Shown piece after piece: positions 1-9,420 of a stretch of 64,000 bases of DNA. Source of the stretch: Larimichthys crocea (Eukaryota; Chordata; Actinopteri; Sciaenidae); assembly GCF_000972845.2 (NCBI RefSeq), contig NC_040017.1:500938-564937 (forward strand), read 5' to 3'. A program made the position numbers and the translations under genes. Positions within the stretch are counted from its first letter, which is position 1, and every line of letters begins with the position of its first letter. The notes beneath the pieces are model-generated. The model made no database searches, was not told the DNA's origin, and worked only from the letters and a program-made list of their open reading frames with translations.

Positions 1-240
1 TGAGATACTGTACGATGCACTGGCAGCCTCAGGTTTTCTCAAACTTCTATCTTTGTTGGTGCAATGTTTCAATAATTATTTACTTCTTAAATGGACTTCT
101 AATGGATTTGATGGAGGCAACATCCATTAAAAAATACACATTAAGGCATTTAAGTTTGTGCTTCAGCTTCATGGTTGCGGCGCCTTCACAGATCAGACTC
201 TGGCTTTGTAATAACGGCTGATTTCTTTTCTGTCCACCAG

Positions 241-305
241 GATTCCTCTTAAGATGCTCTGCCAGAACATGAAGAGGCAGATCGTCTCCAGAGCCTTTTA
301 CGGAT
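241..305 (+). CDS. sgsm2: sgsm2 exon (first in window)
   Basis: The acceptor tgtccaccag ends at 240 and the donor gtgagt begins at 306. The exon encodes [21 protein letters not shown] and leaves one base, T, which joins GG of the next exon to make the Trp of the [19 protein letters not shown] stretch. This lies just N-terminal of the TBC domain. The first base completes a codon begun in an exon outside the window. Confidence 0.92.
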
Positions 306-3300
306 GTGAGTACATCATGTTACCTCTACTAGGCTTCATGCATTCACTTCCAGCTGTTTTCTACATATTATGACTTATTATTATGAGCGTGGTATATAAA
401 TAATTATACATAGACACCTGCTCTCCTCAACTCTACAGTTACACATAATCTAATCTAATAACATGGAGCAGTGGTTAGCACAGTCACCTCACAGCAAGAA
501 CCTCGGCTGGGACCTCTCTGTGTGGAGTTTGCATGTTCTCCCTGTGTCTGCGTGGGTTCTCTGTCCAAAGACATGCACTTAATTGGTGTCTTTAACTTGC
601 CCGTAGGTGTGAGTGTGAATAGTTGTTTGTCTCTAAGTGCCCTGTGATGAACTGGTCACTTGTCCAGGGTGTACCCCACCTCTCGCTCAAAGTCAGCTGG
701 GATAGGCTCCAGCCCCACCGTGACCCTGATGAGGATTTATTTATTTTAGCATTAAAAATATCATTTTGGTTAAACAGCTTCTACATACTGATGTATTAGC
801 CATTACAATATTAACACTGGGTGGTTGTCTAATACATTTGTTAAGTACTGTAAATGTATATAGAATATATAAAACAACAGCAGCAGCTCCATTGTGTTTT
901 AATCCTGCAGAGAACATTACCCATGTTGCATTACTGGCTTCCAGTTGATTTTAAAACTAATTAAAGTGATTAAATATTATGTATGACTCGATGATGTCGA
1001 CTCGATGCTGCTGGATAAAGCAGTGCGTTTTCAAACTGTAATGAAATATCTCTCTGAATATGTCAAACATGTAATAAATTGCTGGGAAGCATAATGCATT
1101 TATAGTGTTATTAAAATATTGTTTTCAGAGAAGGGTTGTTTTTAATTACAGCATCCATCTGAAAAGCTTTTTGCATTATGAGTAGTTAGATAGTTTATTG
1201 ATCTCAGTGTAACAATACAAATCAAACTTGAGTTATTTAATGAAAGCCGGCTCACACAATATTCCAACAATACACAATATGTAAGTATTATTAAGTAAAA
1301 TAGCTGTATATTAATATTACACTGAGTGTGTGAGGATAGAGGGAATTCAGCCTTCTGAGACAAATCTGTGATTTTGGGTGATGTAAAGAAATATTTGACT
1401 TGACTGTACGGAGGATTTGTCTCAGCTGTGTGTGTCTCACCCATCCATCAGGGCTGGCCTACTGTCGACACCTGTCCACTGTGCGGACTCACCTGTCAGC
1501 TCTGGTCAACCACAACATTGTCCCTCCAGACAGGCCCTGCGAGGCTTCCGGGGGCCTCAGCAAAGAGGTGTGGAGCAAGTACCAGAAAGACTGCAAGGTG
1601 GGTACAGAGCAGGTTCAAATGGGTCTGCAGCACCACAGACCTCTCTGCTCAGGTTATTTTTATAGTATTAAACACCATCAGGAAGTGGCCCGTATTCAAC
1701 CAGTTCACCTGTTTTTCTACAGTTGCCCAGAACAGACAAACCAAACACTGATCTAGATTTGACCTTTTGCTTTTTATGTGACCTTGGCAGCCAAAGTTTG
1801 TCTTACATGCTTAGAAGGTGAGGGTGAGACATAGGAGAGTATTCATTTGGTTGCAGTTTGCAACTTCACTGCTTGGTGCCACTAAATCCTACACACTGGA
1901 CCTTTAAATCAATCCTTGTAGATCTTATTTGGGTGAAGATCTAGCAGCTGGATTTCTTATTTTCACCCCTCAGATTTGTTCATAAACATTATGTAGATTG
2001 CTAACATGAAATCAGTGATAGTTTACCTACTATACATCATAAGAAACCCTACGGCACATGCAGTTGGACCCTTCTTGAGAGGAAGGACAAGCAGCATGTA
2101 TTACAACAACATAACAGTTGAGTCTTAATCTTCCTTCTGCACCATCTGACACTCCTCCACCAGAAATCACAGCAGATTGCCAAGTCATCATTGACTTATT
2201 GGTATGGATGAAGCCCCAAAGATAAATCATGGTCATCTGCTGTGCTGTGAGTCTTATTTACAGTTTTATGGTATAGAGATAAGCTGACGCAGCCTGTGAG
2301 GGATGATCTCTGAGAGATTTATGAGGAGCAAAGATTTCTGTCCTGCCCTAACATTTGAACATTATGACACAATATGTTATATTATGACATAATAATCCAA
2401 TTTTATAGCACACATTAAGTTTTAGACTGATATGAAAGTAGAGTGTGTTACAACAGCTGTGTGTGTGACTGTATTAGTGAAAGAGAATAAATCTGCAGTT
2501 CAGTCGGTGGCAGCAGTGTGCTTTCATGACTTTGGTATATGGCAGAGGGATCAGCGTTTGCACGCTGTGGTGCCCCCAGCATATGCACAATAAATCCATT
2601 CAGAGCAGCTATTGGACCTGATGACCCTGTACCACACACACTAACACACACTAACACATCTTTTGGCTTTTATACCAGAAGTAAACGTCTTCTTTGTATC
2701 TCTTGTCATCAGTTGTAAATGTGTGTCTAAGGTCATAGTGGAACAGACACAAGCATAGAACCCAAACCTGCAGCAACATGGAGTAGATTGGATTATTTTG
2801 TCTTTATTATTTTTATATTTTATTATTGGGTCGGTGTTGTGTTGATACTTTGGGTAGATTAATGTGTAGTATAATAATATGTTTTGTCTGAAAACTTAAA
2901 TCTTGAATATTCCAGATAGCATGGCAACGTTGATTCAATGACAGTTTCGTTGATTCAGTGTTGGTCTGCTATCTGAGATGTGACTGATAAGTATATCTGT
3001 CTTATGTCTGTCTGTGTAGTAAAAGATTGAAGATTCTGCTTTGAAATGCATTCACAAATCAAATGGAGTATAACACCTGAACACCCTGTGCAGCCTCACA
3101 GTGCTGTTAAAACTCACATCTCTGTATGTCTCTGTATATTACCATATACCTTGTTCTTTAAAGGCCAGTTCATACCGCTAATTGTGTTTAAACTTTTCCT
3201 AACTTTATAATTGAGCGTCTCTGTTCAGTGTGTTTTGATTATTCTGTCGTCCTCTCGTATATAGTCTTGCCTCCTTCGCTGTATATTAATTGTAAGTCAG

Positions 3301-3655
3301 AGATCATGCACTGCTCCTGCAGTCTCCACCCCGCTCGGCTCTCTAATGAAAATTTAATGAGTTTCAGTGAGATGAAGTCTCATTACAGAGTGCAGTATGA
3401 TACCATGGTAGCTATTAAAGCAGCCACTATAATCATTCATCAACTCCAACAAAGTTATCATTACTAATTTACACTCTATTCATATCTGCCTCCTTTACCT
3501 TCTGCACTCATCTCCATCTTCCTCTGTATGGATCCTAATCACTCTTTCTCTGCTTCCATTATTCATGCACTTCCACGATGCTCTCACCACTCATACAAGG
3601 CTTCTACTTCCCGTCATTCTTCTTCTCATTCATATTTCTATTACCTTTTTCTGTG

Positions 3656-3707
<52 letters not shown>

Positions 3708-6700
3708 ACTACAAGGAGCTGGAGCTGCTAAGGCTGGTTTATTATGGCGGAGTGCAGCACGACATCAGGAAGGAGGTCTGGCCTTTCCTGCTGGGACACT
3801 ACAAATTCGGCATGGGTAAAAAAGACATGAGCCAGGTACAGCACACACACACACACAGTCACACACTGTCTTCATGTGTCTCTTAATTTGAAAAGCAATG
3901 TGCCTGTTTTTTCTTCCCTGTGAAGATTGACTCGAAGATCAGCGAGCGCTACCAGCAGGTGATGCGGGAGTGGAAGGCCTGCGAGGTGATCGTCAAGCAG
4001 AGGGAGAAGGAGATGCAGTCGGCCATCTTTGCTAAACTCTCGTCAGGCAGCAGCATTGACAGCCACGTGCTGCGACTCGTTCACAGAGACTCCACACTTA
4101 GCAACGAGGTGAAGATCCAACACATTCTCACATCCAACATCAAACAACAGACCTGTTTGTTAGACCTAGTAATACAGAGAGGATTTGTGACCATACAGTG
4201 CATGGTTTCCCGACCTCAGGGTCATGATCACCTTCAGGAATCGCCAAGCTTCAGAGTCTTCTTCATTTTAAGGGGTGTAAGAAAACTTTTTTTTTAAATA
4301 TACACAGTTGAGGCAGCTGTAGCTCTGGAGGTAGAGCAGGTCATCCACTAATCAGATGATCAGTGGTCTGTCCTCCAGTCTGTCGAAGTGTAATTGGGCA
4401 AGATACTGAACCCCAAATTGCTTCTAATGCTGTGCCATTGTGTGTGAATGTGTATGAATGGTTAGCTCCTAAAACCGATGAGCAGTTGGCACCTTGTATG
4501 ATGGCTAATGCCATCAATGTATGAATGTGTGTGAATGTGTGAATAAGATATGTAGTGTAAAAGTGCTTTGAGTGGTCAGAAGACTAGAAAGGAGATATAA
4601 AAGTACAGTCCATTTACCATTATCTTAGCTTTTCATTCATTCCTGTGAAGAAATCTAAATGTTTAGTTGTTTATCACTTAGTCACATTACTCAGTGATAG
4701 AAAAGAGGTCCCAAAAGGAAAAAGGTTGGTCTAGAATAATGGTCCTGATATATGATGTTGGGAATGATTAGCACAATGTAAACCCAAAAAAGATCATATG
4801 GTTTTGACAAGAACAGTACATAAACATACACTGACTGATGAGGGTGAGCTGTATCATGGATCAGATGGTATTAAAAGGTATTAGAGGGTATCTGTATCAG
4901 AGGGTGACATGAAGACAGGCGACAGAAACACTCACATGATACGTGAAAGCATAACCTCCATCCTGCGTCACCGTTCCTCTTCTAAAGTTCCATCCTTCTT
5001 CAGGTGTTTATGTCGGTGGACGAGCCCGAGGCGGGGAGCCAGGAGACCCCCAGTGGAGAGGACAGTACCCCCACCATGACCACCCTGGTTCCTCCCGCAG
5101 CACTCCCCCAAGAGGAGCGTCCTCTGGTGGAGTTTGACTCCCCTGACTCGGGTCTCCCCTCCTCCAGAAACTACTCAGTGACCTCTGCTCATTCCCAGAT
5201 CCTGTCCAGCATAGACGACGGTCAGAGCATGGAGGAGGAAGGGGGGGGCGGGGAGGAGGGCAGCACTCCAGGTGTGCTGGGGGGGCGTCAGGACTCTCTG
5301 ACTGAGGACAGGCTGTGCAGCCAGCTGGACAAACTGGTGACCAATGGAGCAGCTGCAGAGGGGATATCACCTTCACTGTCCTCATATACGGTGTGTGCAG
5401 TCTTTTTAATGTTTATTCACTCTGAGTGAGCAGGTCTTGAACCAAGGAAGCAGACTGATGTTGCCCATAGTGGAACATTCTGATTGACATGTAGTCACTC
5501 ACTAACAGAAATGTTTGCTCTGTGCAGATTGAGCTGTTGGACACAGTTGCTCTGAACCTCCACAGGATCGACAAAGATGTGCAGCGCTGTGACCGCAACT
5601 ATTATTACTTCACCACAGCCAACCTGGAGAAACTACGCAACATCATGTGCAGGTATGTGGAAGAAGTACGGAGTTGTATTGACTGTTATACAGATGATGT
5701 GTAACATGAGAGATGTCACAAACAGATAATTATCACTTAACTCTGCGGTTCCCCTCAGCTCTGTTGAGCCTTGTAGCATCTTTGAGCCTATTTATTTGAT
5801 TTTACAACTTTACTGTTTTCATCATTGTCATTTTTAGCAGGCAGCTGTTTCAGCAAATGAGCTCTGACAAACTCACTGTACATTCAGCACCAAACAACAG
5901 GCAGAGAGTTAGTAACTAGCTGGTGAACATTGCATTTAGCATATAAGTAAAATCAAACTAAAAAAAAGTAAATATTTAACTCACATTCTCTAGACAGTGA
6001 CTTTACTGTATGCTATTGTGCTTCATGTCTTTGCACTTTGCTAATATTTTCACAATATGAACATCAGAAAAAATCAGTCACTGCCAAAGTGAAGTTTAAA
6101 TAAGTGTAAAAACCTTTCCCATGACATGGTTGGATAAACTAGTTACTATGATCAACATGCAGCATAGACTTGGTTATAAGTCTACACTCCATATCTCCTC
6201 ATGCGCCTCTGTTTTGTGGGGTCCCCCAAAGGTCTATTCTGGGTCCCCTCTTGTTTCCTATACTGTATACATGCTACCCCAGGAAAATATAGCAGATGCA
6301 CAGACATAATATTTCTATGTAGATGACATACAACTCTATATGTCTTTAAAGCTTGCTGCGGCTGCTGCTGCTGATGATGATGTAAAAATAAAAAGTATCA
6401 ATATTACAATTTAAAAAGTCCTGCATTCTAAACTTTATTTAAGTAGGACTTCACTGCAGTTGTACTTTGCCACAGTGTGACACGTATGTTAATGTGTAGA
6501 GCTGAATGATGAATGATGTGTTTACTCTCGTTTGTCTCCGTCTGCTCTCTGCAGCTATGTGTGGGAGCATCTAGAGATGGGTTATGTTCAGGGCATGTGT
6601 GACCTGCTTGCCCCGCTCATGGTCATCCTGGATGATGGTGAGAAGAAAAAATCATCATAGAGGGAAAATATATTATGCTTCACAAAAATGAGAAATATAT

Positions 6701-6760
6701 AAATAGATGTGATAGGTGAGAGACAAAGCAATAGTTCTGGCTACATGACTCTATGTTCTT

Positions 6761-6850
<90 letters not shown>

Positions 6851-9053
6851 AGAGTGCCTGGCGTACAGCTGTTTCACTCAGCTAATGAAGAGGATGAGTC
6901 AGAACTTCCCTAACGGTGGTGCCATGGACACACACTTTGCCAACATGAGGTCGCTGATCCAGGTGATGGATAACTCTTACACTGTGTGTGTATGTCACTT
7001 CTGCTAAAACTCACTGACGTCCTCTCTGCTCTCACTCTGATATCAGATCCTGGACTCTGAGCTGTTTGAACTGATGCAGCAGAACGGAGATTACACTCAC
7101 TTCTACTTTTGTTACCGCTGGTTCTTGCTGGACTTCAAGAGAGGTGAACAAACACATCCGTACTCTCACTCTCACTCACCTCATTGATTTGTCTTCTTCA
7201 AAGCTGCATTAAGTCATTTTGACTACTGTGGAGGCTGAAAGACTCCTGATCACTCTCCCACAGTCAGCAGTGTTTGCAGATGGGAACCGGACAGTTGCCC
7301 TTTTTCTTGTTGTATTGCGCTAGAGAAGCTCCTCGTGGTTAGTTAAAGCCTCGGCTCGATGGGGGTCATGGTCATGGGAGGGGGGATTGATGATTTAAAC
7401 CTCTGGCATGCTTACAGTATGTAGTTCATGTGATGCTCATGACTGGCAGATATTCTAAAACTGTAGACTAAAAGGTGGAACAATCAACAAATGTGTAGAA
7501 TAACAAGGAAATAAATGGCCAAATATGTACATCCTCCTATTCTGGAGTCAAGAGAGGTGAAACCATGGTAACATCATGTCCAAATGCCTTTAAGAGGTAC
7601 AGTATATGCTGCACCAAGTGTTCATGATGTTACACATTCATAATTCTACATGATGTTTCTCTTCTCAGCTGCACCAAACGTAATCTGTGTAATCTAAGCA
7701 GGAATGTGTTAAAGGGATAAAAGTCTGGAATGTATCTGCAATTATTAAAACTCAACTACCATGTTTTAGCTCCCCAGAAAGACTGATTAGAGCTAGTTAG
7801 GAAGTAGGAGGGTTAGAGTCTCTAAAAATGCTGCTTCTCTGTTTATGTGTGTGTGTGTGTGTGCACACAGAGCTCCTGTACGAGGACGTGTTTGCGGTGT
7901 GGGAGGTGATCTGGGTGGCTCCCAGGATTTCCTCTCAGCACTTTGTCCTCTTTCTGGCCTTGGCCTTGGTCACAGTTTACCGTGAGATCATCATGGACAA
8001 CAACATGGACTTCACTGATATCATCAAGTTCTTCAATGGTGAGAGACAATCACTCTCAGTAGCATTAGTATACTCAGTAGTAAGTGTATGTACTTTTATC
8101 CTGTCACAGTGGCCATCAGTGGACAACAGATACTGTATCTACAGTTTGTTGTGAGCTGTTTCATTTTGTAGTCAAATGTTTCATACTGTTTTCAGAAAAG
8201 TACAGGGGGTAAACAATATGGATAAGTATGTCAATATATGTAATGTTCAATTAAGAAACTTGAAGTGTGTTTTTGTCTAATCAAGTGAATTAAATAAGTT
8301 TTATAACAAAGTAGACAGAAACACAAATCCAGTGGTTCTTGTCACTGATGCACTGTGTCGAATACACCCAGACATGTTAAAGGAATAGTTAACTCCATAG
8401 AGTTATACTGTACTGTTATATTTCATTAGGTATTTTATATGAAAGCATGTTTTATCACGTAGTGTTTTAAAAAATTGTGTAGCTCAATTCTTCCCAACCA
8501 GGTGTGTGTTTCAGCTAATATGAAAAAAAAATAGAAATCATGATTTGGTTAAAAATATAAATTCATACACATATTGGTGTTTAGGTGGAAAATAAACAAA
8601 TAGGATTACAAATTCGTCATAGGTTGGTCTTGTAGTATATTTTCTTTCACAAAAAACAATAAACTGATTGTACCCCTGATCACAACCTGCTGTGATTTTG
8701 AGTGTGTGAAATTAGTTAACTGGAGAGCAGAGACGTTGAATTGGAAAATTAAAAATAATGGATTAATAGTTAGCTAAGTAGAGATAAATGGTTGAAACAG
8801 TCTATCTTTGCCGCAGGGGTAGCATGTATATAGAAAAAGGGAAGGGACCCAGAATAGACCCCTGGGGGACCCCATAAAAGAGTGTGTGCTGTTCATGCAG
8901 CTGATGTGGAAACTGTTTTGCATATTTCTGTTGCTGCCTCTCTAACAATGTATCTGATCCACAGAGATGGCTGAGCGCCATGATGTCCAAAATATCTTGA
9001 AGATCGCACGTGAGCTGGTGCACAAAGTCCAGTCTATGATGGACAACAAGTGA
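241..9053 (+). CDS. sgsm2: sgsm2 (small G protein signaling modulator 2, RUTBC1), C-terminal half, 11 exons
   Basis: Eleven exons join in frame: 241-305, 1452-1597, 3707-3835, 3926-4108, 5004-5390, 5528-5652, 6555-6637, 6853-6962, 7047-7143, 7871-8038 and 8965-9053 (TGA at 9051). They give 526 residues plus one split codon; the family is about 1000 residues, so the N-terminal RUN-domain half lies upstream of the window. The product is a TBC-domain Rab GAP; mammalian SGSM2/RUTBC1 binds Rab9A and stimulates GTP hydrolysis by Rab32 and Rab33B (known for the family). Both TBC catalytic fingers are seen: IDKDVQR (IxxDxxR, arginine finger) and YVQG (glutamine finger). A long acidic, Ser/Gly-rich insert splits the TBC domain, as is usual in SGSM proteins. 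SGSM2 is preferred over SGSM1 because of [16 protein letters not shown] in the insert and [15 protein letters not shown] after it. No frameshift or internal stop was found. Confidence 0.96.
306..1451 (+). other. sgsm2 intron with an old SINE
   Basis: Intron of 1146 bp with a good donor (gtgagt) and acceptor (cagGG). It holds the degraded SINE-like repeat at about 464-738, and is otherwise A+T-rich with no other recognised element. Confidence 0.8.
464..738 (+). repeat. Old tRNA-derived SINE-like repeat
   Basis: It begins ggagcagtggttagcacag, similar to a tRNA-like box A head, and continues with the common fish block tgtggagtttgcatgttctc and then agctgggataggctccag. Internal gaps show it is old. 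Family name not assigned. Confidence 0.7.
1452..1597 (+). CDS. sgsm2: sgsm2 exon
   Basis: The acceptor is catccatcag (AG at 1450-1451) and the donor is gtgggt at 1598. The exon encodes [20 protein letters not shown] and continues through [20 protein letters not shown] to SKYQKDCK, 48 residues ending in phase 0. This is a strongly conserved SGSM segment leading into the TBC domain. Confidence 0.95.
1771..1907 (-). repeat. Dispersed fish repeat ending in the GGTCCAGTGTGTAGGATTTAG motif
   Basis: The right end reads gccactaaatcctacacact then ggacctttaaa. On the minus strand this is the frequent teleost start aaaggtccagtgtgtaggat. Related ends occur at 41428-41455 and, in the other direction, at 54115-54140. 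Confidence 0.55.
1908..3651 (+). other. sgsm2 intron sequence, no recognised element apart from one small inverted repeat
   Basis: About 1.7 kb of intron between exons 1452-1597 and 3707-3835. At 2914-2978 cagatagca and tgctatctg form inverted ends around two ttgattca repeats. No exon or RNA gene is visible. Confidence 0.5.
3652..3704 (+). repeat. (TG)n microsatellite touching an sgsm2 splice acceptor
   Basis: 53 nt of TG dinucleotide with one interruption (C at 3662). It lies between the pyrimidine tract (cctttttct) and the acceptor TAG at 3704-3706. Confidence 0.97.
3707..3835 (+). CDS. sgsm2: sgsm2 exon, start of TBC domain
   Basis: This exon encodes 43 residues beginning [20 protein letters not shown] and including [20 protein letters not shown], the classical opening of a TBC domain (R..VW..LLG). 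The acceptor AG at 3705-3706 directly follows a GT repeat (3652-3704). The donor gtacag at 3836 is followed by a short CA repeat. Phase 0 at both ends. Confidence 0.95.
3926..4108 (+). CDS. sgsm2: sgsm2 exon, coiled charged segment of the TBC insert
   Basis: This exon encodes 61 residues, [20 protein letters not shown] onward, ending [13 protein letters not shown]. It is charged and probably helical, and marks the start of the SGSM-specific insert in the TBC domain. The acceptor is ccctgtgaag and the donor gtgaag at 4109. An open frame runs into the intron to 4297, but that extension has no family similarity and is read-through. Confidence 0.94.
4309..4622 (+). repeat. tRNA-derived SINE with a conserved central core, plus orientation
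   Basis: The head gcagctgtagctctggaggt resembles a tRNA box A, followed by the core block gggcaagatactgaacccca and the tail gctttgagtggtcagaagac ending near ccatttaccatt. A reverse copy lies at 62703-62885. It sits in the intron between exons 3926-4108 and 5004-5390. It looks like a V-SINE-type teleost element, family not proven. Confidence 0.75.
5004..5390 (+). CDS. sgsm2: sgsm2 exon, acidic low-complexity insert
   Basis: This is the largest exon here, 129 residues, beginning [12 protein letters not shown] and ending SPSLSSYT. It holds [16 protein letters not shown], which is specific to SGSM2, followed by an acidic Glu/Gly run and many Ser/Thr residues, so it is probably disordered and phosphorylated (inference). 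The acceptor is ccttcttcag (AG at 5002-5003), the donor gtgtgt at 5391. Phase 0 at both ends means the exon could be skipped without frameshift. Confidence 0.95.
5528..5652 (+). CDS. sgsm2: sgsm2 exon, arginine-finger exon of TBC domain
   Basis: This exon encodes [20 protein letters not shown] and continues [20 protein letters not shown] before a split Ser codon. IDKDVQR fits the TBC IxxDxxR motif whose Arg is the catalytic finger. The acceptor is tctgtgcag, the donor gtatgt at 5653. It ends in phase 2. Confidence 0.96.
5653..6554 (+). other. sgsm2 intron containing LINE debris
   Basis: Intron of 902 bp. Its second half (6121-6350) carries a broken L2-type reverse transcriptase. The first half has no recognised element. 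Confidence 0.6.
6121..6350 (+). pseudogene. L2-type LINE reverse transcriptase fragment, frameshifted
   Basis: The plus-strand frames give [13 protein letters not shown] followed by YMLP, a frameshifted form of the LINE motif [17 protein letters not shown]. About 60 bases later comes [14 protein letters not shown] (6307-6348), the FxxDD catalytic box of L2/CR1-type reverse transcriptases. A stop lies between the two parts, so it is dead. It sits in an sgsm2 intron in the same orientation as the gene. Confidence 0.75.
6555..6637 (+). CDS. sgsm2: sgsm2 exon, glutamine-finger exon of TBC domain
   Basis: This exon encodes [20 protein letters not shown] and ends LMVILDD plus a split Glu codon. 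YVQG is the TBC YxQG motif supplying the catalytic Gln. The acceptor is ctctctgcag, the donor gtgaga at 6638. Confidence 0.96.
6763..6849 (+). repeat. Long pure (TG)n microsatellite at an sgsm2 splice acceptor
   Basis: 87 nt of uninterrupted TG followed by TCAG and the exon at 6853. The only pyrimidine run nearby is ttcttcc just before the repeat. Confidence 0.98.
6853..6962 (+). CDS. sgsm2: sgsm2 exon of TBC domain, behind a long GT repeat
   Basis: This exon encodes (E)[19 protein letters not shown] and continues [17 protein letters not shown], a very conserved SGSM segment. The acceptor is gtgtcag with AG at 6851-6852, immediately after 87 nt of pure TG repeat. The donor is gtgatg at 6963. 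Confidence 0.95.
7047..7143 (+). CDS. sgsm2: sgsm2 exon of TBC domain
   Basis: This exon encodes [20 protein letters not shown] and continues [12 protein letters not shown], the conserved TBC block C region, then a split Glu codon. The acceptor is ctgatatcag, the donor gtgaac at 7144. Confidence 0.96.
7144..7870 (+). other. sgsm2 intron, no recognised element
   Basis: Intron of 727 bp ending in a short (TG)9 tract (7846-7863) and gcacacag. No repeat family or RNA recognised. Confidence 0.6.
7871..8038 (+). CDS. sgsm2: sgsm2 exon of TBC domain
   Basis: This exon encodes [20 protein letters not shown] and continues through [20 protein letters not shown] to the stretch ending [10 protein letters not shown], the C-terminal helices of the TBC fold. 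The acceptor gtgcacacag follows a short GT tract (7846-7863). The donor is gtgaga at 8039. Confidence 0.95.
8039..8964 (+). other. sgsm2 last intron
   Basis: Intron of 926 bp, A+T-rich, carrying an antisense LINE reverse-transcriptase fragment at 8802-8890. Nothing else recognised. Confidence 0.6.
8802..8890 (-). pseudogene. L2-type LINE reverse transcriptase fragment, antisense
   Basis: The minus strand encodes [20 protein letters not shown], the standard reverse transcriptase block ([10 protein letters not shown]...YMLP) of L2-like LINEs. It is only about 30 residues long and isolated, so it is a relic in the last sgsm2 intron. Confidence 0.85.
8965..9053 (+). CDS. sgsm2: sgsm2 terminal coding exon
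   Basis: This exon encodes (E)[18 protein letters not shown] then [10 protein letters not shown] and the TGA stop at 9051-9053. The ending fits the SGSM2 C-terminus, which closes in KVQ.....NK. The acceptor is tgatccacag with AG at 8963-8964. Confidence 0.96.
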
Positions 9054-9388
9054 CGAGGAGGAGGAGTGTCCGACCCTGCAGGACACTCAGCTCTTCCTCT
9101 CATCCCTCAGAGAGACAGAGTGTTTCCAGGCCTCCACTAATCCAGAGCAGGTCCAGGGAGTCCAGGTCTCCTCCCTGCCCAGATAAAGGCCCTAGGAGTG
9201 GGGCAGGAGTGCTGCTGAGGTGGCCTGGCTCTGGAGTTTGGCCTCAATCTGTTTACATTTACCTTCACATGGAATGCCCATGGTTTCTGTTCAGACATGT
9301 GGATTTGTCTGCATGCTTGTGAGTTTGATCACACTGTGAACGCATTCTTGAGTCTCCCCAGTCCTACAGAGCTTGTGTGCGTGCATGA

Positions 9389-9420
9389 CAACACACACAC
9401 ACACACACATACACACACAC
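9389..9420 (+). repeat. (AC)n microsatellite in the probable sgsm2 3' UTR
   Basis: CA dinucleotide repeat with one interruption (cat) near 9409. Confidence 0.95.

Noticed and set aside
3920..4297. Extension of the sgsm2 exon past 4108
   Set aside because: A consensus-like donor at 4109 ends the conserved part exactly, and the next exon continues in phase; the extension has no similarity to SGSM proteins.
5008..5385. Pro/Arg-rich minus-strand ORF
   Set aside because: Antisense shadow of the acidic sgsm2 exon; its composition follows from GC-rich codons on the plus strand.
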